64,000 nucleotides of DNA, from assembly GCA_021404685.1 (NCBI GenBank), contig QWHC01000008.1, positions 124,001-188,000 of the forward strand, given 5' to 3'. The position numbers and the translations under genes are program-made. The DNA is from Chloroflexi bacterium CFX4 (GTDB lineage Bacteria > Chloroflexota > Anaerolineae > Aggregatilineales > UBA2796). Shown one piece after another: positions 1-8,844 of this stretch. The notes below the pieces were generated by a model, which was given only the letters and a program-made list of their open reading frames with translations, searched no databases and was not told the DNA's origin. Position 1 is the first letter of the stretch. Each line of letters begins with the position of its first letter.

Positions 1-203
1 CCCGGATTGGCGCTCATGTAGGCAGCCACCAATTGGCGCTGAAGGTTGTTTTCTTCTTCCGTGCCAAGGTTCCAGTTGGCATAACGCAAGGTGATGGTCT
101 GCGCTTTGGCAGGGTTGGCAGCCGCAAGGATGCCGTAGCTTGCCAGACCAATGGCGAGCATAAAGACGAGGGCGACGTTTACAGATTTTGCTAAGGGTTT
201 CAT
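1..203 (-). CDS. ABC transporter extracellular solute-binding protein, N-terminal part (3' end outside window)
   Basis: Only the first 67 codons are in the window; the gene runs off the left edge. It starts at an ATG at 203 with GGAG about 8 bases upstream. A lysine-containing N-terminus, a hydrophobic stretch and an Ala-x-Ala site (near AKAQ) form a signal peptide. The following TITLRYANWNLGTEEENN resembles the start of mature family 1 (sugar/oligosaccharide) solute-binding proteins. The product would capture a solute outside the membrane for an ABC importer. Ligand unknown. A 20-bp palindrome upstream (457-476) is a candidate operator. Confidence 0.7.
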   Translation of the reverse strand, partial: MKPLAKSVNVALVFMLAIGLASYGILAAANPAKAQTITLRYANWNLGTEEENNLQRQLVAAYMSANP

Positions 204-661
204 TTTTTATCTCCAGATAAACCTCGTAAGTGTTGGACAAGTGGTGATCAAGCGCTGTCCTGATTAAGTTCTAACCGATGCTGCTGATGTTTATGAATGC
301 TATGCGGATACCATTGCGGCAGCCCGAACCATTTACAGCGGATTCAGGTGCGCCACATAACGGGACGCGATAGCAATTTCTCCCGCCTCCTTTCGCAGCC
401 TAGCCGAATGCCATTTTCGCGCCTTGTGATCGGCTTTGAAGCAAATACTTGTTGGTGAAGTGAAAGGTTTCACTTCCCCCTAAAAAGTAACGCGCCTGTT
501 TTTTCTTGTCAAGAGGGTTGGGTGAAAGGCTATGGTGAAAGTGAGGATAACACCCAAATCGGTAGGCTTTTGTGAGAGGCTTTGGTGCGCTGCCGTGTGC
601 TAAAGGTTGGCTTGTCCTGTATAATGTTCACAGAATGTTATGACTCATGCTGTGGTGCGAT
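204..661. other. Divergent intergenic region, no gene seen
   Basis: This spacer separates the solute-binding protein gene (minus) from the response regulator gene (plus). It holds a perfect inverted repeat at 457-476, a TATAAT at 620-625 that could be the -10 of the response regulator gene (no good -35 at 17 bp), and two similar segments (around 520-545 and 571-587, GTGARAGGCTWTGGTG). No convincing open reading frame was found. Confidence 0.5.
457..476. promoter_or_regulatory. Palindromic operator candidate
   Basis: The sequence GAAGTGAAA-GG-TTTCACTTC has perfect 9-bp arms. The core TGAAA-N2-TTTCA resembles operators of LacI-type sugar regulators. It lies upstream of the divergent sugar-type solute-binding protein gene. 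Seen: the palindrome. Inferred: the role. No LacI-type gene is in the window. Confidence 0.45.
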
Positions 662-1354
662 ATGAAAATCCTGATTGTTGATGACGAACAGAACATCCGA
701 GAGCAGCTCGGCAAGCGCCTGCGGCGAGATGGATTTACCGTCTTCACCGGCGCCAACGGGCTGGAAGGGCTGCGCCAATTTCACGCGGAGCGCCCCGATC
801 TGGTCGTGCTGGATATTGTGATGCCAGAGATGGACGGGCTGACGGTCTGTCAGCGCATTCGTGAAGTTGCCGAGACGCCGATCATGATGCTTTCCGCAAA
901 CGCCGTCACCGAAGAGGACGTTGTACGTGGGCTGACGGCAGGCGCCGATGAATACCTTGAGAAGCCCGTCGGCATGGATGCTTTCGTAGCGCGTGTGCGC
1001 GCCCTGATGCGGCGTGCAACGATGGTCAGCGCTGAGGATGAAAAAAGCTATAGCGACGGACACCTGATGGTTGACCTGAAGCGCCGCCAAGTTTATGTGC
1101 GTGGCGTGAAGGAACACCTGACACCGACTGAGTTCAAGCTGCTGGCAGTGCTGTTGGAGAATGCAGGGCGCGTGGTTTCGCAGCGTGAATTGCTGGAACA
1201 GGTCTGGGGGCAGGAATACGCCGAGGATTTGTACTACCCGCGTGTGTACATCAGCCAACTGCGCCGCAAAATTGAGCCAGACGCTGCTAACCCAACCTAC
1301 ATCCTGACCGAACACCGCGTCGGCTACCGTTTTGAGAAGCAGCCGAACGGCTGA
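662..1354 (+). CDS. OmpR/PhoB-family response regulator
   Basis: A two-component DNA-binding regulator of 230 residues when started at the ATG at 662 (MKILIVDDE); an in-frame ATG at 647 would add five residues of no family similarity. The receiver domain (about 1-115) has the acidic pair D7-D8, phospho-acceptor D51 in VVLDIVMPEMDG and the conserved Lys in LEKPVG. The C-terminal winged helix (about 135-228) has the usual LTPTEFKLLAVLLENAGRVV and the YVSQLRRKI-like recognition helix. The histidine kinase gene follows after 19 bp, so the two form a cognate pair. The stimulus is unknown. Confidence 0.9.
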   Translation: MKILIVDDEQNIREQLGKRLRRDGFTVFTGANGLEGLRQFHAERPDLVVLDIVMPEMDGLTVCQRIREVAETPIMMLSANAVTEEDVVRGLTAGADEYLEKPVGMDAFVARVRALMRRATMVSAEDEKSYSDGHLMVDLKRRQVYVRGVKEHLTPTEFKLLAVLLENAGRVVSQRELLEQVWGQEYAEDLYYPRVYISQLRRKIEPDAANPTYILTEHRVGYRFEKQPNG

Positions 1355-1373
1355 GAACCAATAAGGGATCACC

Positions 1374-3302
1374 GTGGCACTCAGTGGCATCGCGCTGATT
1401 GTGAGCATCGCTGCGTTGCTGCTCTCGCTGCTGATGCTCATCCTCATCCTGTGGCAAGATGCGCGCAGCACCAACAGCCGTACCTATGCGCTCTTTGTTG
1501 GGATGGTCATCCTGTGGTCAAGCGGTGTGTTGATCAGCCGTTTGGGTGCCTCGGTCGGCGCTGCACCAAGCCTGATCAGCTTAGGCGTGCGCCTGATTGA
1601 GATCGGTTTTACCGGCGCCTGTGTGGTCAGCTATTTGCTGGTCTTCGTGCTGAGCAGCGGTCAGGGTGAGCGCCTTACGCGCCTGATCCATATTACTGTG
1701 TGGAGTGTGCTGATCCTGCAAAGTGTGCTTGTCCTCAGCACTGAGCTGCCGCGTTATCAAATCCGCGCTGACGGCGCGCTTATCTATCGCCTGAGTGAGT
1801 GGGGTGTGCTGACCTATACGCTTGTTACAGCGGCAGCCCTCGTTTTATTGTGGCAGCGCCGCCGCAAACTGAAAAGCCGTTGGTCACTGCTTGGCATCAG
1901 CCTATTTTGCTTGGGTGTGTTGATCGAACTGATCAGCCCTGAACTGCGCTACCGCGGTGTTGGCAGCAGCCTGAGCGCCGTTGCGACATTGGCAATCAGC
2001 TACGCCATGCTGCAAACACAGATCATCACACCGCTGATCGGACGGGCGCAGCAGCTTGAGAGCGTGCGCGCCGTCGGCTTAACCATTACACAGAGCCTGA
2101 ACCTCTCCCGCGTGCTGGCGACGATTGCTGAGCGCGCTGCACTGATCCTTCAGGCAGATTGTGCCCTGATCTTCCTCAATCATGGCGATTATTTGCAGCT
2201 TGCCGCCGAATATAACCTTTCCCCAAAATTCATCGGCACCCGCTTGGCGCATGGCGAGGGTCTAGTTGGTAGCGCTGCACGCACACGCCAAACGCAGCAG
2301 GTGGAGAACTATCGGCGCGATTGGCACGGCGCGCCTGATATTCCCTATGCCAAAGAAGGCTTTGGCGCAGCTGTTGCCGTGCCGCTGTTGCTGGATCAGG
2401 ATGTGCAGGGTGTATTGTTGGTGGTGGCGGGCGTGGATAGCAAACGCTTTGACCGAGACGATCTGCATTTGCTTGGCTTGCTGAGCCCGCAAGCGGCGGT
2501 CGCCATCGCTAACAGCCGCAACTATGAGGCACAGCGGCAATTGGCAGAAGAACTGACCGAAGCAACCAACCAACTGCGCGATATGGATAAGGTCAAGACG
2601 CAAATGCTGCAAATGACCAGCCACCAATTGAAAAATCCGCTTTTTTCAGCGCTCTCCACCTTAGAAAACCTTCAGCATGAGGTGCGCGACCTGCCTAATA
2701 GCGAAGTGCAAGAAAGCCTGAGCGTTGTACACGCCGAATTGCAGCGTATGGAGCGCATCGTAGCGAACATCTTGAACCTAGAGCGCGTACAAAATGGCAA
2801 ACTTGCCTACGCGGAGCTAAACATTGAGGAGATTGTTGAGGCAGCCGTGCGCGATCTGAGCAGGCAGGCACAGCAGAAGGGCTTGACCTTGCACGCCGAA
2901 TGCCAATCGCCACTGCCTGCCTTGCGCGGTGATCGGCATTTCCTGACGCAAGCGCTTGCCAACCTGCTGGAAAATGCCCTCAAATTCACGCCGTCAGGTG
3001 GCAGGGTGCAGGTTCATGCCGCCGAAATTGAAGATTGCGTGGTGATCAAGGTTAGTGATAGCGGTATTGGCATTCCGCACGCCGATCTTTCACGTGTGTT
3101 TGAGCGCTTCTTCCGTGCCGAACAGCCGAACATTGAACACGCCCGCGGCTCAGGCTTGGGCTTAAGCCTCGTCAAGGCGGTGGTGGATGCCCACAGTGGG
3201 CGCGTCTGGCTAGAGAGTGCCGTTGGGGAAGGCACAACGGTCTATATGGCGCTGCCCATCAAACCCATCACGGAAAGCGCCGCCGAGATCGCCTCAGCCT
3301 AA
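1374..3302 (+). CDS. Membrane sensor histidine kinase (7TM-like, GAF, HisKA, HATPase)
   Basis: A 642-residue sensor kinase starting at GTG 1374. The N-terminal ~220 residues form seven or so hydrophobic helices, resembling the 7TM sensing module of bacterial kinases. A GAF domain follows (about 235-385), then a helical linker, a HisKA domain with H417 in TSHQLKNPL, and a HATPase domain with the N box (NLLENALKF), G1 (SDSGIGIP), F box (FERFFRAEQ) and G2 (GSGLGLSLV). All catalytic motifs are intact. It should phosphorylate the regulator encoded just upstream. Ligand unknown. Confidence 0.9.
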   Translation: MALSGIALIVSIAALLLSLLMLILILWQDARSTNSRTYALFVGMVILWSSGVLISRLGASVGAAPSLISLGVRLIEIGFTGACVVSYLLVFVLSSGQGERLTRLIHITVWSVLILQSVLVLSTELPRYQIRADGALIYRLSEWGVLTYTLVTAAALVLLWQRRRKLKSRWSLLGISLFCLGVLIELISPELRYRGVGSSLSAVATLAISYAMLQTQIITPLIGRAQQLESVRAVGLTITQSLNLSRVLATIAERAALILQADCALIFLNHGDYLQLAAEYNLSPKFIGTRLAHGEGLVGSAARTRQTQQVENYRRDWHGAPDIPYAKEGFGAAVAVPLLLDQDVQGVLLVVAGVDSKRFDRDDLHLLGLLSPQAAVAIANSRNYEAQRQLAEELTEATNQLRDMDKVKTQMLQMTSHQLKNPLFSALSTLENLQHEVRDLPNSEVQESLSVVHAELQRMERIVANILNLERVQNGKLAYAELNIEEIVEAAVRDLSRQAQQKGLTLHAECQSPLPALRGDRHFLTQALANLLENALKFTPSGGRVQVHAAEIEDCVVIKVSDSGIGIPHADLSRVFERFFRAEQPNIEHARGSGLGLSLVKAVVDAHSGRVWLESAVGEGTTVYMALPIKPITESAAEIASA

Positions 3303-3339
3303 AGTTCGCCCTAAAGCGTTCTCGATAGAGATAAATACG

Positions 3340-3389
3340 GCACGCAGGGCAAGAGAGGCAGCGTGCGTCTGAAGTCTCGCCCTGCGTGC
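3340..3389. terminator. Inverted repeat between convergent genes
   Basis: GCACGCAGGGC (3340-3350) pairs perfectly with GCCCTGCGTGC (3379-3389) across a 28-nt loop. It lies between the kinase gene and the convergent ABC permease gene, so it can stop transcription from both sides. There is no long U-tract. Confidence 0.5.
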
Positions 3390-3392
3390 ATT

Positions 3393-4463
3393 CTAGCTTG
3401 CCAACGCCAAACGTTTCTGTTGGCGCTCAAAGATCAGCACCAAGATCAAGACCATAGCACCGATCAGGGCAAGTAGCACCGCCAACTCACCGGCGATGTC
3501 GCCTAGTCCCGCATTCCGCTGACTGACCGCCAGAACCGGATTCAGGACGTAGTAGGTTGGGAATACCTGAGCGATCCACTGCGGAATATCTGGCACAAGC
3601 TGAACAAGCGCTGGTGCAAACAACAGCAAGCCGCCTGCTTTGATGACTGCCAATAGCACGTTGATATCCTTCACAAACGAGCCGAGCAGCACACCAAACA
3701 CGGAAGCTGCCACCGCACCTAACGCCAGCACCATGACCAAGAGCGCTGGCTGCCCACCAAAGGCGTTGTTAATGACTAGCACAACCAAGCCCATCAGCGT
3801 GCTGATCCCAACACCCAGCAATGCTTTGGCAGCGTACACATCCAGCAGAGAGGCAGGCGTTGTGGTCAGCGCACTCAGGGTGCGTTTTTGCTTCTCATCA
3901 ACCAGTGAGGCGGCTGGCACCATCACGCCGCCAAGGATGATCGCCATTAACACAATCATCGGCAGCAGGCGCTCCGTCCAACTGATGTTGCTTGCTTCGC
4001 CAAGCTGTACCACATTCAGTGTGATCAGCGGCGGCGCGTTGGTGGTAGGCATGGTGAGCTGATCGAGCGTGCTGTTGATGATGGCGATGTCTTTGGCAAG
4101 GCTTTCGCTCCAGTAGAGTGTGGTCAGGCTTGGTTGTTCACCCGCTGCCAGTGCCGCATCAAAGCCTGTTGGAAAGATCACACCAACCATGACACCACCA
4201 CGCTGAACCGCCTCGCGCAGGGCGGCTTCGTTTGCATAGGCGGTGACCTCAAGATGATCCGTTGCCAGCAGGCGCGCCGTGATGGCAGATTGCCCTGCAT
4301 CGTAAATGCCCAAGCGCGGCGTCTCTGAGAATAGATCGCCAAAGACCAACGCCACCAACAGCGAGAGGATAAGCGGCATGAGCAGCGCATAGATGAAGAA
4401 AAAGTTGGTTTTGCCCTGCCGAATTTCCTTGCCAAGCAGAACGAAAATATGTCTCGGATTCAT
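3393..4463 (-). CDS. ABC-2 type transporter permease (second subunit)
   Basis: A 356-residue integral membrane subunit of an ABC exporter. It has one N-terminal transmembrane segment (about 20-42), a large extracytoplasmic domain (about 45-165) and a cluster of five membrane helices (about 168-345) ending in a charged tail, the layout of ABC-2/NatB-like permeases. ATG 4463 overlaps the stop of the preceding permease gene by 4 bp, indicating translational coupling. With the next two genes it forms a heterodimeric exporter. The substrate is not evident; drugs, lipids or sodium are possible for this family. Confidence 0.85.
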   Translation of the reverse strand: MNPRHIFVLLGKEIRQGKTNFFFIYALLMPLILSLLVALVFGDLFSETPRLGIYDAGQSAITARLLATDHLEVTAYANEAALREAVQRGGVMVGVIFPTGFDAALAAGEQPSLTTLYWSESLAKDIAIINSTLDQLTMPTTNAPPLITLNVVQLGEASNISWTERLLPMIVLMAIILGGVMVPAASLVDEKQKRTLSALTTTPASLLDVYAAKALLGVGISTLMGLVVLVINNAFGGQPALLVMVLALGAVAASVFGVLLGSFVKDINVLLAVIKAGGLLLFAPALVQLVPDIPQWIAQVFPTYYVLNPVLAVSQRNAGLGDIAGELAVLLALIGAMVLILVLIFERQQKRLALAS

Positions 4464-5527
4464 GCGAAACGCCTCCGCAGCGCGAAGCTGCCAATCACCA
4501 ATGTGCCGCCACCAATGATCAACAATGCCAGCAGGTTAGGCGCAACATCGCCCAAAGGCGCGCTGAAATTGATGGTGCGGTGTAGGGTATCTACCAGATA
4601 GTAAGATGGAATGTACATCATCCAGCTCGACCCTATGTTTGGAAAGATCAGGGTAAAGGATGGCAGCGCCAAGACGATCAACACCAGCATGCCCCAGCCA
4701 ATCACAGACATCATATCGCGGGAAAGGGCAGCGATCAGAAAGCCGATGCCCGTGATCAATAGGCAGCCGATAAGCAGCGTTAGGGTGATGAGTAGCGGAT
4801 CAGCTGCCAATTTACCCGAAATCGCCACAATGGCAAAGACCTGCACAAACGCCAAACCAATACCCATGACTGCCTTGCTGGCGAAGAACTGCGGCGTGCC
4901 AAGCGGCGTGATCAGCACTGCTTGTGCCGTCCTGTGTTCGACTTCCTCAACGATCAGCGTCGCCAAGCCCATAATTTCCACCGCCAAGATGGTCAAGACC
5001 AAGGTGGGTAAAACGCGGTCACGCAGTGGAAGCGGTGCATCCACTGGTTGCCCCAGTACTTCCGTAACGCGGGTCACGCCCGCCACACCTGCGAAGCTGT
5101 TAAAACCTGCGGTTAGGACGCTGTTCAGGGCATTGCGCACTTCTAAAGGCGTGGCAGGTGCATAGTATAGCGAAAGGCTGATCGGCTCAGCACGGCGCAC
5201 TGCGGCAAGCGCATCAGCAGGCAGCACCAAGCCCGCTAGATAGTCGCCCTTTTCCACTGCTGCAATGAGCGCCGCTTGCGAGTCAAAGGTGACGATGGTC
5301 AAGCCATCGCTCAGTTCGTCCTCACCCAAGGGCAACGTGCCAGTCAGCCCGCCCGCCATACCCTCAACATAGATGGCGAAGGGTAACCGTTCCTCAACGG
5401 TGGCAGGCAACATGAAGTAGACCAGTAGGTAGAACGCCAGCCCTAGCAGCGTGATCAGCGCGAAAAACTGGTTGCGGAAGAACAGCTTAACATCCTTTCG
5501 GACGAGTGCAGCAATCATGCGGATCAT
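4460..5527 (-). CDS. ABC-2 type transporter permease (first subunit)
   Basis: A 355-residue permease with the same topology as its downstream partner: one N-terminal helix (about 22-42), a periplasmic-type domain, then several hydrophobic helices from about 170 and a basic end (LRRRFA). The two proteins share low but visible similarity, as expected for an ancient tandem duplication giving a heterodimer. It overlaps both neighbours by 4 bp (ATGA type), so ATPase and both permeases are co-translated. Confidence 0.85.
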   Translation of the reverse strand: MIRMIAALVRKDVKLFFRNQFFALITLLGLAFYLLVYFMLPATVEERLPFAIYVEGMAGGLTGTLPLGEDELSDGLTIVTFDSQAALIAAVEKGDYLAGLVLPADALAAVRRAEPISLSLYYAPATPLEVRNALNSVLTAGFNSFAGVAGVTRVTEVLGQPVDAPLPLRDRVLPTLVLTILAVEIMGLATLIVEEVEHRTAQAVLITPLGTPQFFASKAVMGIGLAFVQVFAIVAISGKLAADPLLITLTLLIGCLLITGIGFLIAALSRDMMSVIGWGMLVLIVLALPSFTLIFPNIGSSWMMYIPSYYLVDTLHRTINFSAPLGDVAPNLLALLIIGGGTLVIGSFALRRRFA

Positions 5528-6390
5528 CCGTGCAACCCCCTTCCTGTGATTTTGACGAAAATATCCTCTAGCGTTGCTTCTTCGCTATGGACGGTGATTA
5601 CACGCTCATTTTGGAAGAGATCGTGCAGTTTTTGCGGCGTATCGTCGGCGTCAAGCGTCACTTCGCGGATTTCGGTGGCGCCGTTGGCAGCTTGCACCTC
5701 CACACGCAAGGCGCGTTTGCCATAGGCTTGTTTCAGGGCAGCTGGTGTATCCAGCACAACGATCTTACCCTTGTTGATGAACGCCACACGGTTGGAGAGT
5801 TTGTCTGCCTCCACCATATCATGCGTCGTTAGCAAGACGGTTGTGCCGTTCTGAGCAGCCTCACGGATCAGGGCGTGAACGGTTTGGGAAGAAACCGGAT
5901 CGAGTCCGTCGGTCGGCTCATCCAGAAACAAGACACGCGGCGAGTTGATCAAGGCACGCGCCAGCATCAGGCGCTGCTTCATGCCTTTGGAGTAGTTGGC
6001 AACACGCTCTTTCTCGCGCCCACCTAGCCCAACTTTTTCCAACAGCGTGAGGGCATTAAAGTTCTTCACGCCAAACAACTGCGCGAAGAGGGTCAGGTTT
6101 TCGACGGCATTCATCTGTTCATAGAGGTTGGTTGTCTCGAACAGCACGCCGATATGTGCCTGCACAGCGTTGGTGTTCTGCGCGATGTCTTTGCCAAGCA
6201 GGACTGCCTTGCCAGAAGCAGGGCGGAGCTGACCCGTCAACATTTTGACTGTGGTAGATTTGCCCGCACCGTTAGGACCTAAAAAGCCAAGCACTTCCCC
6301 TTCGGGAATATCGAAACTGATGTGATCAACTGCCAAGAGGTCACCATACCGATAGGTCAAATCTTGTGCAGAGACGGCATACTGCGCCAT
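5524..6390 (-). CDS. ABC transporter ATP-binding protein
   Basis: A 288-residue ATPase subunit. Walker A is GPNGAGKST (about 38-46), the signature is YSKGMKQR, Walker B is LFLDEPTDGLDP and the switch His is in TTHDM. The extra C-terminal ~65 residues are typical of NatA/CcmA-type exporter ATPases. It is the first structural gene after the TetR regulator and overlaps the first permease gene by 4 bp. It energises export by the two permeases. Confidence 0.92.
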   Translation of the reverse strand: MAQYAVSAQDLTYRYGDLLAVDHISFDIPEGEVLGFLGPNGAGKSTTVKMLTGQLRPASGKAVLLGKDIAQNTNAVQAHIGVLFETTNLYEQMNAVENLTLFAQLFGVKNFNALTLLEKVGLGGREKERVANYSKGMKQRLMLARALINSPRVLFLDEPTDGLDPVSSQTVHALIREAAQNGTTVLLTTHDMVEADKLSNRVAFINKGKIVVLDTPAALKQAYGKRALRVEVQAANGATEIREVTLDADDTPQKLHDLFQNERVITVHSEEATLEDIFVKITGRGLHG

Positions 6391-6482
6391 GATATACTTC
6401 TTTCTGTAGGGTCAAACAGGGCGTTTCGGAACATCTGGTCACAATCACCACGCCCTGAAGGGTGTTTTGTGCGGTTGTGGTG

Positions 6483-7196
6483 TCAGGTTGGATAGGTCTG
6501 TAAGGCGTCAATCCACACCTCGACGACTTTTTCATCTATGCGAAATAGCGTTCCGTGTTGTGCGCCTAAGGTGCGTTCCAGCGCATCCAGGTAGACGGCA
6601 TAGCAAGCGACGATCTTGGCGCTTTTTTGGTGTGGTGTAAGGTGCGTTCCGCCCTCAAAGAGCAGTGCGCCAATGGCATTTTGCAAGCCAACCAAAAGGG
6701 ACAAAATGACGCTGCCAACCTGATCAGGATAGGCTGTTGCAAAGCTGCCTTCGGCGATTCCTTGCCGTACAATCTGGCTGAACAGTGGTGCGATGCGCTG
6801 GTCGATCAGCGCGTTCACCCGCTGGCGGACAAGGGCATTGTCATCGGCAAACCATGCCCGCAAAATGCCGATCACCAAGCCTTTCTGGTTGAGCTTCCAA
6901 CTGCTCATCGAGTCGAAAAACTGTTGAAACTTCAGCAAGGCGCTGAGCGTCGGATCATTCACAATTGGAATGATGATCTGCTCTGCCACGTCTATCATGC
7001 GTTCCGTCAGCCCTTCCAAGAGTGCCTGCTTGGAATCGAAGTAGTGGTAAAAGGCACCCTTTGAAATTTTCAATTCGTCCAGAACGTCCTGTATCGTCAT
7101 TTGGGCAAACCCTTTGCTGTACACCATGCGCTGCACAACGTTCAGAATTTCGCTGCGCTTCTCGGCGTATTCCTGTGGTTTGATAGTGCGTGCCAT
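6483..7196 (-). CDS. TetR/AcrR-family transcriptional repressor
   Basis: A 237-residue regulator. The N-terminal helix-turn-helix (about 13-60) reads RSEILNVVQRMVYSKGFAQMTIQDVLDELKISKGAFYHYFDSK in pieces, a textbook TetR domain, followed by an all-helical ligand domain. The start ATG at 7196 has AAAGGAG 4 bases upstream. The gene leads the operon that encodes the ABC exporter and sits just below a palindromic operator, so it most likely represses itself and the exporter until a ligand binds. Confidence 0.92.
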   Translation of the reverse strand: MARTIKPQEYAEKRSEILNVVQRMVYSKGFAQMTIQDVLDELKISKGAFYHYFDSKQALLEGLTERMIDVAEQIIIPIVNDPTLSALLKFQQFFDSMSSWKLNQKGLVIGILRAWFADDNALVRQRVNALIDQRIAPLFSQIVRQGIAEGSFATAYPDQVGSVILSLLVGLQNAIGALLFEGGTHLTPHQKSAKIVACYAVYLDALERTLGAQHGTLFRIDEKVVEVWIDALQTYPT

Positions 7197-7210
7197 AACG
7201 CTCCTTTCTT

Positions 7211-7227
7211 AAACCGACCGTCGGTTT
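7211..7227. promoter_or_regulatory. TetR operator
   Basis: AAACCGAC-C-GTCGGTTT is a perfect palindrome with 8-bp arms. It begins a few bases after the -10 box of the tetR promoter, so a bound repressor would block early transcription. The ACCGAC/GTCGGT half-sites are frequent in TetR-family operators. Confidence 0.8.
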
Positions 7228-7237
7228 GCTAATTTAT

Positions 7238-7265
7238 AGTATAGACGTTTTGGGTAGGCTGTCAA
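7238..7265 (-). promoter_or_regulatory. Promoter of the tetR-ABC operon
   Basis: On the minus strand TTGACA (7265-7260) is followed after 16 bp by TATACT (7243-7238), a near-consensus sigma-70 promoter. The operator lies immediately downstream. Confidence 0.8.
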
Positions 7266-7329
7266 TAGTCATACGGTGGAATACGGTGGATATAGGTTGC
7301 TAGAATTGTTTGGATTGCTGTCTCAGGGT

Positions 7330-7410
7330 AGCCTTTGCCCATCCTCAATCCCGCCCCACACAGGGCGGAACTTTCCAGACGATTCCCTTTTTTGTGAGTG
7401 GGCAAAGGCT
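7330..7410. repeat. Large nested inverted repeat in intergenic region
   Basis: AGCCTTTGCCCA (7330-7341) pairs perfectly with TGGGCAAAGGCT (7399-7410); inside it CCGCCC (7351-7356) pairs with GGGCGG (7363-7368). It lies downstream of dgoD on the minus strand and upstream of the tetR promoter, so it may end the dgoD transcript, or encode a small structured RNA. A tandem ATACGGTGGA duplication lies nearby at 7271-7290. Confidence 0.45.
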
Positions 7411-7488
7411 TGGCTGATCACCACGCCACCCTACGCGGCACGCCATAGTTGATAGATGAGAGGTGTTTTGTGTCACAGCGCCCTCAGC

Positions 7489-8637
7489 CTACCACTCGGC
7501 AACCGTGCCATCCGCACGCCGCCAGATCGGATTGCGCCAATGGTGACCGCGTGCGGCTGCCTCACGCACCGCCGCCTCGTTGATCTGTATGCCAAGCCCC
7601 GGCGCGGTCGGTAGTTTTACGACGCCCTCCGCATACTGAAAGACGGATGGATCAACCAAATAATCGAGCAGATCGTTGCCCTGATTGTAGTGAATGCCTA
7701 AGCTCTGCTCTTGGATGAAGGCATTCGCACAGACTGCATCCACCTGTAAGCAGGCAGCCAACGCAATCGGACCGAGCGGACAGTGCGGCGCAAGTGCCAC
7801 ATCATAGCCTTCTGCCATCGCCGCGATCTTGTAGACCTCGCTGATGCCGCCCGCGTGCGAGAGATCGGGCTGAATAATATCCACGCCACCACGCGCCAGC
7901 AGCATTTTGAATTCCCAGCGCGAATACATGCGCTCACCAGTTGCAATCGGGATGGCAGCATGTGCTGCGATCTCAGGCAGTGCCTCGTTGTGTTCAGGCA
8001 GCACTGGCTCCTCGATGAACAGCGGATGGTACGGCTCTAGCGCCTTTGCCAGCACCTTTGCCATCGGCTTATGCAGCCTGCCGTGAAAATCCACCGCGAT
8101 GCCGAACGCGCTGCCCATCGCTTCGCGCAGTGCTGCCACACGCGCTACGCACGCCTCAACTGCCGCGTAGGATTCGACAAAGTGCATTTCTTCTGAAGCG
8201 TTCATCTTGATGGCGGTGAAGCCTTGTGCCGCTTTTTCTTTAGCGGCTGCCACCACATCCGCGGGACGATCACCGCCGATCCATGTATAGACGCGAATGT
8301 TTTCGCGCACTGCACCGCCCAGCATTTGGTAGATCGGCAGGTTGTAGCGTTTGCCCTTAATATCCCACAACGCCTGATCAATGCCCGCCATCGCGCTGAG
8401 CATGACTGCGCCGCCGCGATAAAAACGCGCCCGATAGAGCGTCTGCCAAATATCTGCAATGTGATCGGGATCACGCCCGATCAGATAGTCAGCCGCCTCA
8501 CGCACGGCAGCCTCAACCGTCTGTGCGTGACCCTCAACCACAGGTTCGCCCCAGCCGTGAACGCCCTCATCCGTAGAAATTTTCAGAAACAGCCAACGCG
8601 GCGGCACGCTGAATAATTCTAAAGCAGTAATTTTCAT
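7489..8637 (-). CDS. dgoD: D-galactonate dehydratase (enolase superfamily)
   Basis: A 382-residue enzyme, the same length as E. coli DgoD and alike throughout from memory ([66 protein letters not shown], ending VAEW). It dehydrates D-galactonate to 2-keto-3-deoxygalactonate in the De Ley-Doudoroff route. Metal ligands and the catalytic His of this enolase subgroup are present ([27 protein letters not shown]). The start is taken at ATG 8637; an upstream in-frame start at 8715 would add 26 unrelated residues. No dgoK or dgoA is adjacent. Other acid-sugar dehydratases of the superfamily remain possible. Confidence 0.88.
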   Translation of the reverse strand: MKITALELFSVPPRWLFLKISTDEGVHGWGEPVVEGHAQTVEAAVREAADYLIGRDPDHIADIWQTLYRARFYRGGAVMLSAMAGIDQALWDIKGKRYNLPIYQMLGGAVRENIRVYTWIGGDRPADVVAAAKEKAAQGFTAIKMNASEEMHFVESYAAVEACVARVAALREAMGSAFGIAVDFHGRLHKPMAKVLAKALEPYHPLFIEEPVLPEHNEALPEIAAHAAIPIATGERMYSRWEFKMLLARGGVDIIQPDLSHAGGISEVYKIAAMAEGYDVALAPHCPLGPIALAACLQVDAVCANAFIQEQSLGIHYNQGNDLLDYLVDPSVFQYAEGVVKLPTAPGLGIQINEAAVREAAARGHHWRNPIWRRADGTVAEW

Positions 8638-8757
8638 GTTGAACTCATTTCGCTTTAATTTGGTTGCCCTTGTTAGGATACACGCTAAAGGCGAGAAAAT
8701 CACCTTCTTATGCACAATGCGTGTAACAAAAATTTTTCAACTTGCCGCGCAAACGCC

Positions 8758-8794
8758 GAATCTATAGATTCAGCGCTGCCTTTAGCGCTACAAT
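8758..8794 (+). promoter_or_regulatory. Palindromes and -10 box before the hybrid kinase
   Basis: GAATCTATAGATTC (8758-8771) is a perfect 14-bp palindrome. It is followed directly by AGCGCT-N6-AGCGCT (8772-8789) and a TACAAT -10-like box (8789-8794). The palindrome occupies the -35 position, so an activator or repressor may act there. It lies between divergent dgoD and the kinase gene and could serve either. Confidence 0.45.
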
Positions 8795-8844
8795 GAGGGT
8801 AGGAAATTTGCAACCTGCAAATGGTTAGGATAGGCGACACTTTG

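Noticed and set aside
638-1474. 278-residue frame antisense to the response regulator
   Set aside because: It lies wholly opposite a clear two-component regulator gene, and its translation resembles no family; open antisense frames arise from the codon bias here.
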